Positions 59,819-64,000 of a stretch of 64,000 nt of DNA are shown in pieces (position 1 is the stretch's first letter; each line of letters begins with the position of its first letter). Position numbers and translations under genes: made by a program. The notes beneath the pieces are model-generated. The model saw nothing but the letters and a program-made list of their open reading frames with translations. It was not told the origin of the DNA and did not search any database. The DNA lies in contig NZ_BMUC01000002.1 of the NCBI RefSeq assembly GCF_014649995.1, positions 250,806 to 314,805 on the forward strand. Direction: 5' to 3'. Source of the stretch: Streptomyces griseoflavus (GTDB lineage Bacteria > Actinomycetota > Actinomycetes > Streptomycetales > Streptomycetaceae).

Positions 59819-61945
59819 TCAGCCGTCGGCGACGGTGCCGTGCTTCTCGTACAGCTCGAACCAGATGCTCTTGCCCTCGCCGCGGGGGTCGACGCCCCAG
59901 GTGTGGGCGAGGAGTTCGACCAGGACCAGGCCGCGTCCGGAGGAGGCCAGCTCCCCCGGCCGGCGCAGGTGCGGCAGGTCGTCGCCGGCGTCGGTGACCT
60001 CGACGCGGATCCGGCGGCCGTCCCCTCCGTCGGTGACCTCGGCGAGCAGCAGGGCGTCGGTGTCGGTGTGCACCAGGACGTTGGTGAGGATCTCCGACAG
60101 CAGCAGCACCGCCGAGTCCGCCTGGTCCGCGGAGGACCAGTCGTGCAGCAGCTCCCGCAGCTGGTGCCGGGCCACCCCGACCCGCTCGGGCTCGGCCTGG
60201 GCCACGGTCAGCATCGTGCGGCGCACCGGCGGCCGCACCGTGTCGGACTCCGCTCCGCAGCCGCATCCGCCGCCCTGCCGGGACAGCAGCAGTACGGCGA
60301 TGTCGTCCTCGCGGCGGTCGATCAGCGGGCCGGTGCTGTGGTGGGAGGACGGGCCGTGCACCGCCTGGACCAGGGCGTCGGCCAGTTCCTCCTGGTTGCC
60401 CCGGTGCTCCTCCAGGACGGTGCGCAGGCGCTGCCGGCCGGTGTCCAGGTCGTGGCCGCCGGTCTCGATCAGCCCGTCCGTGCAGATCATCATCGTCTCG
60501 CCGGGCTCCAGGACCAGCCGCGTGGTGGGGTAGTCGGCGTCCGGGTCGATGCCCAGCGGCAGCCCGACCGCCGTCGGCGGGGTCAGCACCGTCGCGTCGG
60601 CCATGCGGAGCACCGGCTCCGGGTGCCCGGCGCGGGCGACCTCCAGCACGCCGCTCACGGCGTCGACCTCGGCGTACAGACAGGTGGCGAAGCGGGGCTC
60701 GGCCGGGTCCGCGTCGCCGATGCCGTGCAGGAAACGGGAGGCGCGGGAGAGCACGGCGTCGGGCCGGTGGCCCTCGGAGGCGTACGCCCTCAGGGCGGTC
60801 CGGAGCTGCCCCATCAGTCCCGCGGCCCGTACGTCATGACCCTGCACGTCGCCGATCACGAGCGCGAACCGTCCTCCCCCGGGAAGCGGGATCACGTCGT
60901 ACCAGTCGCCGCCGATCTGGAGACCGCCGCCGGTGGGGATGTAGCGGGCGGCGATGCTCATGCCGGGGATGCCGGGGCCGAGCTTCGGCATCATCGAGCG
61001 CTGCAGACCGTCGGTCAGCGCCCGTTCGCTCTCCGCGGCGCCGGCGCGGGTCAGGGCCTGGGCCAGCATCCGGGCCACCGTGGTCAGTACGGACCGTTCG
61101 TCGGGGGTGAACGCGACCGGGTAGGCGAAGGCCGCCAGCCAGGCGCCCATCGGGCGGCCGGACGCGGTCAGGGGAAGGAAGGCCCAGGACCGGCGTCCGA
61201 AGCGCTGGGCGAGCGGCCAGGTGAGGGGGTAGCGGGTCCGGTACTCCTCCGGGGAGGAGAGGTAGACCGCGCGGCCGGTACGCACCACCTCGGCGGCCGG
61301 GTAATCGGTGTCCAGCGGCATGTAGAACGGGTTGTCGGCGCCGGGCTCGTGTCCGTGGTGGCCGATGATCGTGAGCTGGTCGCCCTCCACCCCGAACACG
61401 GCCAGCCCGTCCGGTGAGAACCCGGGCATCGACAGGTTGGCCGTGACCCGCAGCACCTCCTGCGTCGACCGCGCCTCCGCCAGCGCGCGGCCCGCGTCCA
61501 GCAGGAACGCCTCGCGGGAGCGCCGCCAGTCGCCGGTGACCGCGTTGCGCCCGGCGGCCGTGCCCGGCGCCGGCTCGGTGACCTCCTGGAGGGAGCCGGT
61601 CAGGACGTACGCCCTGCGGTCGCGGTCGAAGGAGGGCTTGGAGCGGCTGCGCACGACCCGGAGGACCCTTTTCCGGTCGTCCATGATCCGGATCCGCACC
61701 TCGGCGATGGTGCCCTCGGCGACGGCGAGCTGGACCACTCCGGTGATCTCGTTCCAGTCGACGGGGTGCAGGCGCGCCCGCACCTGGGCCTCCGTGAGCG
61801 TGACCTCCCGGGCGGGCAGCCCGAGCAGCCGTGCCGCCACGGCGTCCACCGTGACCAGCCCGGCGGCGGTGTCCCAGTGCCACAGCCCGGTGTCGAGGGC
61901 GGCGAGCACGTCCCCCAGGGCGGGCAGGGGCTCACCAGAGCGCAT
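59819..61945 (-). CDS. SpoIIE/RsbU-type phosphatase with PAS, GAF and ATPase domains
   Basis: This is a multidomain cytoplasmic regulator of 708 residues. In order: a PAS-like domain (about 10-110; LWHWDTAAGLVTVD), a GAF domain (about 150-315), a PPM/SpoIIE phosphatase domain (about 330-550) with GGDWYDVIPLPGGGRFALVIGDVQGHD and CTDGLIETGGHDLD, and a C-terminal HATPase_c domain (about 575-705) with LLSEILTNVLVHTD and SSGRGLVLVELLAHTWGVD. This layout fits partner-switching control of an anti-sigma factor antagonist; the C-terminal module could also act as an anti-sigma kinase. Its partners are not encoded nearby. Confidence 0.95.
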   Translation of the reverse strand: MRSGEPLPALGDVLAALDTGLWHWDTAAGLVTVDAVAARLLGLPAREVTLTEAQVRARLHPVDWNEITGVVQLAVAEGTIAEVRIRIMDDRKRVLRVVRSRSKPSFDRDRRAYVLTGSLQEVTEPAPGTAAGRNAVTGDWRRSREAFLLDAGRALAEARSTQEVLRVTANLSMPGFSPDGLAVFGVEGDQLTIIGHHGHEPGADNPFYMPLDTDYPAAEVVRTGRAVYLSSPEEYRTRYPLTWPLAQRFGRRSWAFLPLTASGRPMGAWLAAFAYPVAFTPDERSVLTTVARMLAQALTRAGAAESERALTDGLQRSMMPKLGPGIPGMSIAARYIPTGGGLQIGGDWYDVIPLPGGGRFALVIGDVQGHDVRAAGLMGQLRTALRAYASEGHRPDAVLSRASRFLHGIGDADPAEPRFATCLYAEVDAVSGVLEVARAGHPEPVLRMADATVLTPPTAVGLPLGIDPDADYPTTRLVLEPGETMMICTDGLIETGGHDLDTGRQRLRTVLEEHRGNQEELADALVQAVHGPSSHHSTGPLIDRREDDIAVLLLSRQGGGCGCGAESDTVRPPVRRTMLTVAQAEPERVGVARHQLRELLHDWSSADQADSAVLLLSEILTNVLVHTDTDALLLAEVTDGGDGRRIRVEVTDAGDDLPHLRRPGELASSGRGLVLVELLAHTWGVDPRGEGKSIWFELYEKHGTVADG

Positions 61946-62027
61946 TGCACCACTTTAGGAAGAGGGTGACGAAAAGTTCCACCGCGCCCCCCTCGTCATG
62001 GCAGAGAAGCGATCTCGGCCCGGCCGG

Positions 62028-62033
62028 TAGGCT
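62028..62033 (+). promoter_or_regulatory. Putative -10 element of aspS
   Basis: TAGGCT. Transcription would begin near 62040, at the edge of the parS site. No good -35 was recognised. Confidence 0.4.
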
Positions 62034-62040
62034 TGGGGGA

Positions 62041-62054
62041 GTTTCACGTGAAAC
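62041..62054. promoter_or_regulatory. parS: parS chromosome-partition site in aspS leader
   Basis: GTTTCACGTGAAAC, a second perfect copy of the Streptomyces ParB-binding palindrome, between the divergent phosphatase gene and aspS and 36 nt upstream of the aspS start codon. Confidence 0.93.
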
Positions 62055-62089
62055 AACGACCCCGATCCGCGAAGGCTGGATGAACGACG

Positions 62090-63853
62090 ATGCATCGGTA
62101 CAGGTCCCACACCTGCGGCGAGCTCCGCGCCTCTGACGTCGGAACCGACGTCCGGCTGAGTGGCTGGCTGCACAATCGGCGCGACCTGGGCGGCATTCTC
62201 TTCATCGATCTGCGCGATCACTACGGCATCACCCAGCTCGTGGCGCGTCCGGGCACCGAGGCGTACGAGGCGCTGGACAAGCTGTCCAAGGAGACCGTGG
62301 TCCGCGTCGACGGCAAGGTCGTCTCGCGCGGTACGGACAACGTCAACGCCGAGCTGCCGACCGGTGAGGTCGAGGTCGAGGTCGGCGTGGTCGAGGTGCT
62401 GGGCGCGGCCGCCCCGCTGCCCTTCACGATCAACGCCGAGGACGGCGTCAACGAGGAGCGGCGCCTGGAGTACCGCTTCCTGGACCTGCGCCGTGAGCGC
62501 ATGCACCGCAACATCCTGCTGCGCACGTCGGTCATCTCGGCGATCCGCCACAAGATGACGGCGCTGGGCTTCAACGAGATGGCGACGCCGATCCTGAGCG
62601 CCACCTCCCCCGAGGGCGCCCGCGACTTCGTCGTCCCCTCCCGTCTCAACCCCGGCAAGTTCTACGCGCTGCCGCAGGCGCCGCAGCAGTTCAAGCAGCT
62701 GCTGATGGTCTCCGGCTTCGACCGCTACTTCCAGATCGCGCCCTGCTTCCGCGACGAGGACGCCCGCGCGGACCGCTCGCCGGGCGAGTTCTACCAGCTC
62801 GACGTGGAGATGAGCTTCGTCGAGCAGGAGGACGTCTTCCAGCCGATCGAGAAGCTGATGACCGAGCTGTTCGAGGAGTTCGGGGGTGGCCGTCATGTGA
62901 CGTCGCCGTTCCCGCGCATCCCGTTCCGCGAGGCGATGCTGAAGTACGGCTCCGACAAGCCGGACCTGCGCGCCCAGCTGGAGCTCGTCGACATCACCGA
63001 CGTGTTCGAGGGCTCGGAGTTCAAGGCGTTCGCCGGCAAGCACGTCCGTGCGCTGGCCGTGCCGGACGTCTCCGCCCAGCCCCGCAAGTTCTTCGACCAG
63101 CTCGGTGACTACGCGGTCTCCCAGGGCGCCAAGGGCCTGGCCTGGGTGCGCGTCGGCGAGGACGGCTCGCTGACCGGCCCGATCGCGAAGTTCCTGACGG
63201 AGGCGAACGTCGCGGAGCTGACCAAGCGCCTCTCGCTGGCCCCCGGCCACGCGGTGTTCTTCGGCGCGGGCGAGTTCGACGAGGTCTCGAAGATCATGGG
63301 CGCGGTGCGGGTCGAGGCCGCCAAGCGCGCCGGTCACTTCGAGGAGAACGTCTTCCGCTTCTGCTGGATCGTCGACTTCCCGATGTACGAGAAGGACGAG
63401 GACACCGGCGCGATCGACTTCTCCCACAACCCCTTCTCGATGCCGCAGGGCGGCCTGGAGGCCCTGGAGACCCAGGACCCGCTGGACATCCTCGGCTGGC
63501 AGTACGACATCGTCTGCAACGGTGTCGAGCTGTCCTCCGGCGCCATCCGGAACCACGAGCCGGAGATCATGCTCAAGGCGTTCGAGATCGCGGGCTACGA
63601 CCGGGAGACGGTCGAGGAGAAGTTCGCCGGCATGCTCCGCGCGTTCCGCTTCGGCGCCCCGCCGCACGGCGGCATCGCCCCCGGCGTCGACCGCATCGTC
63701 ATGCTCCTCGCCGACGAGCCCAACATCCGCGAGACCATCGCGTTCCCGCTCAACGGCAACGCCCAGGACCTGATGATGGGCGCCCCGACGGAACTCGACG
63801 AGCCCCGCCTGAGGGAACTGAACATCTCGGTGCGCAAGCCGCAGCCGAAGTAG
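62090..63853 (+). CDS. aspS: Aspartyl-tRNA synthetase
   Basis: This class II synthetase charges tRNA-Asp. It has 587 residues, the bacterial-type length with a GAD insertion. The N-terminal OB-fold anticodon-binding domain contains [20 protein letters not shown]. The catalytic core has motif 2 [20 protein letters not shown] and motif 3 [18 protein letters not shown]. The His after GWL in the anticodon domain, where discriminating E. coli AspRS has Asn, is of the kind seen in non-discriminating enzymes that also charge tRNA-Asn; this is suggestive only. The start is ATG 62090, with GAAGGCTGGATG upstream. A strong terminator follows. Confidence 0.98.
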   Translation: MHRYRSHTCGELRASDVGTDVRLSGWLHNRRDLGGILFIDLRDHYGITQLVARPGTEAYEALDKLSKETVVRVDGKVVSRGTDNVNAELPTGEVEVEVGVVEVLGAAAPLPFTINAEDGVNEERRLEYRFLDLRRERMHRNILLRTSVISAIRHKMTALGFNEMATPILSATSPEGARDFVVPSRLNPGKFYALPQAPQQFKQLLMVSGFDRYFQIAPCFRDEDARADRSPGEFYQLDVEMSFVEQEDVFQPIEKLMTELFEEFGGGRHVTSPFPRIPFREAMLKYGSDKPDLRAQLELVDITDVFEGSEFKAFAGKHVRALAVPDVSAQPRKFFDQLGDYAVSQGAKGLAWVRVGEDGSLTGPIAKFLTEANVAELTKRLSLAPGHAVFFGAGEFDEVSKIMGAVRVEAAKRAGHFEENVFRFCWIVDFPMYEKDEDTGAIDFSHNPFSMPQGGLEALETQDPLDILGWQYDIVCNGVELSSGAIRNHEPEIMLKAFEIAGYDRETVEEKFAGMLRAFRFGAPPHGGIAPGVDRIVMLLADEPNIRETIAFPLNGNAQDLMMGAPTELDEPRLRELNISVRKPQPK

Positions 63854-63875
63854 TCCCGGCGCGAGCAGCACGCAC

Positions 63876-63910
63876 GAGGGGCCCGGAACCGACTCGGTTC
63901 CGGGCCCCTC
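63876..63910. terminator. Terminator of aspS
   Basis: A perfect 16-bp stem, GAGGGGCCCGGAACCG with CGGTTCCGGGCCCCTC, and a 3-nt loop; shared with the convergent gene downstream. Confidence 0.85.
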
Positions 63911-63934
63911 GCCCTGGGCGAACCCGCACTGTGG

Positions 63935-64000
63935 TCAGTCCTCGGTGAACAGGTCCTCCGCGCGCTCCACCGTGCCGGAACGGTCCAGCCGGTGGGAGGC
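63935..64000 (-). CDS. 3' end of an unidentified gene (cut by window edge)
   Basis: The minus strand is open from the window edge to a TGA at 63935-63937, reading ASHRLDRSGTVERAEDLFTED at the C-terminus. Codon use has the high third-position G+C of real genes, and it converges on the aspS terminator. Twenty-one residues are too few to name the product. Confidence 0.6.
   Translation of the reverse strand, partial: ASHRLDRSGTVERAEDLFTED

Overview
This window looks like a core-chromosome segment of a Streptomyces species. G+C is very high, GTG starts and ATGA/GTGA gene overlaps are common, and the gene order matches, from memory, the S. coelicolor block running roughly from SCO3850 (srtE1) down to SCO3795 (aspS), which lies near oriC. 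Two perfect copies of the Streptomyces ParB-binding site parS (34698-34711 and 62041-62054) support an origin-proximal position.

Layout. 1-1747: two class E sortases (srtE1 cut by the window edge, srtE2). 1852-10030 (minus): the actinobacterial cell-growth operon fhaA-fhaB-pstP-rodA-pbpA-pknB. 10543-10626: tRNA-Leu(CAG) with its terminator, then a stretch of about 490 bases without a convincing gene. 11177-13972: a gamma-butyrolactone-type signalling locus (AfsA-like synthase, an extended SDR and a divergent ArpA/ScbR-type receptor). 14096-16853: DUF2252, J-domain-like and rhodanese genes. 16864-20492 (minus): paaABCDE, the ring-epoxidising phenylacetyl-CoA oxygenase. 20813-23049: a DUF5819/HTTM membrane pair. 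23060-27808: an RNA methyltransferase, paaN, paaH and a TetR regulator (PaaR-like). 27942-32186: an Lrp-type regulator (BkdR-like) divergent from a branched-chain 2-oxoacid dehydrogenase operon (E1alpha-E1beta-E2). 32283-34708: a MobA-like/DUF6457 fusion and a MoeA homologue. 34696-35436: a potassium channel that seems to have lost its C-terminal half. 35421-39967: a DrrAB-type ABC transporter, a quinone oxidoreductase, a secreted or anchored protein, and the proteasome activator Bpa. 40053-43679: two divergent membrane Ser/Thr kinases. 44113-47732: a second E1alpha-E1beta-E2 operon. 47813-52079: a BRO-N protein, a D,D-carboxypeptidase, and a GntR/MFS pair. 52195-59658: housekeeping and accessory genes, including an acyl-CoA dehydrogenase, an M18 aminopeptidase and an N-terminally truncated pirin. 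59819-63853: a SpoIIE/RsbU-type phosphatase and aspS. The last 66 bases hold the 3' end of another minus-strand gene.

How the parts fit. The first 10 kb handles cell-wall growth and its phospho-signalling. The middle joins catabolism of phenylacetyl-CoA with that of branched-chain 2-oxoacids. Both supply acyl-CoAs, and three near-identical palindromes (ACCGAAC-A-AT-GGT type) sit upstream of paaA, between paaN and paaH, and between bkdR and the first bkd operon. This suggests that one TetR-family repressor controls all three. Two genes (the potassium channel and pirin) appear truncated by small deletions. No CRISPR array, prophage, IS element or large biosynthetic cluster was seen.
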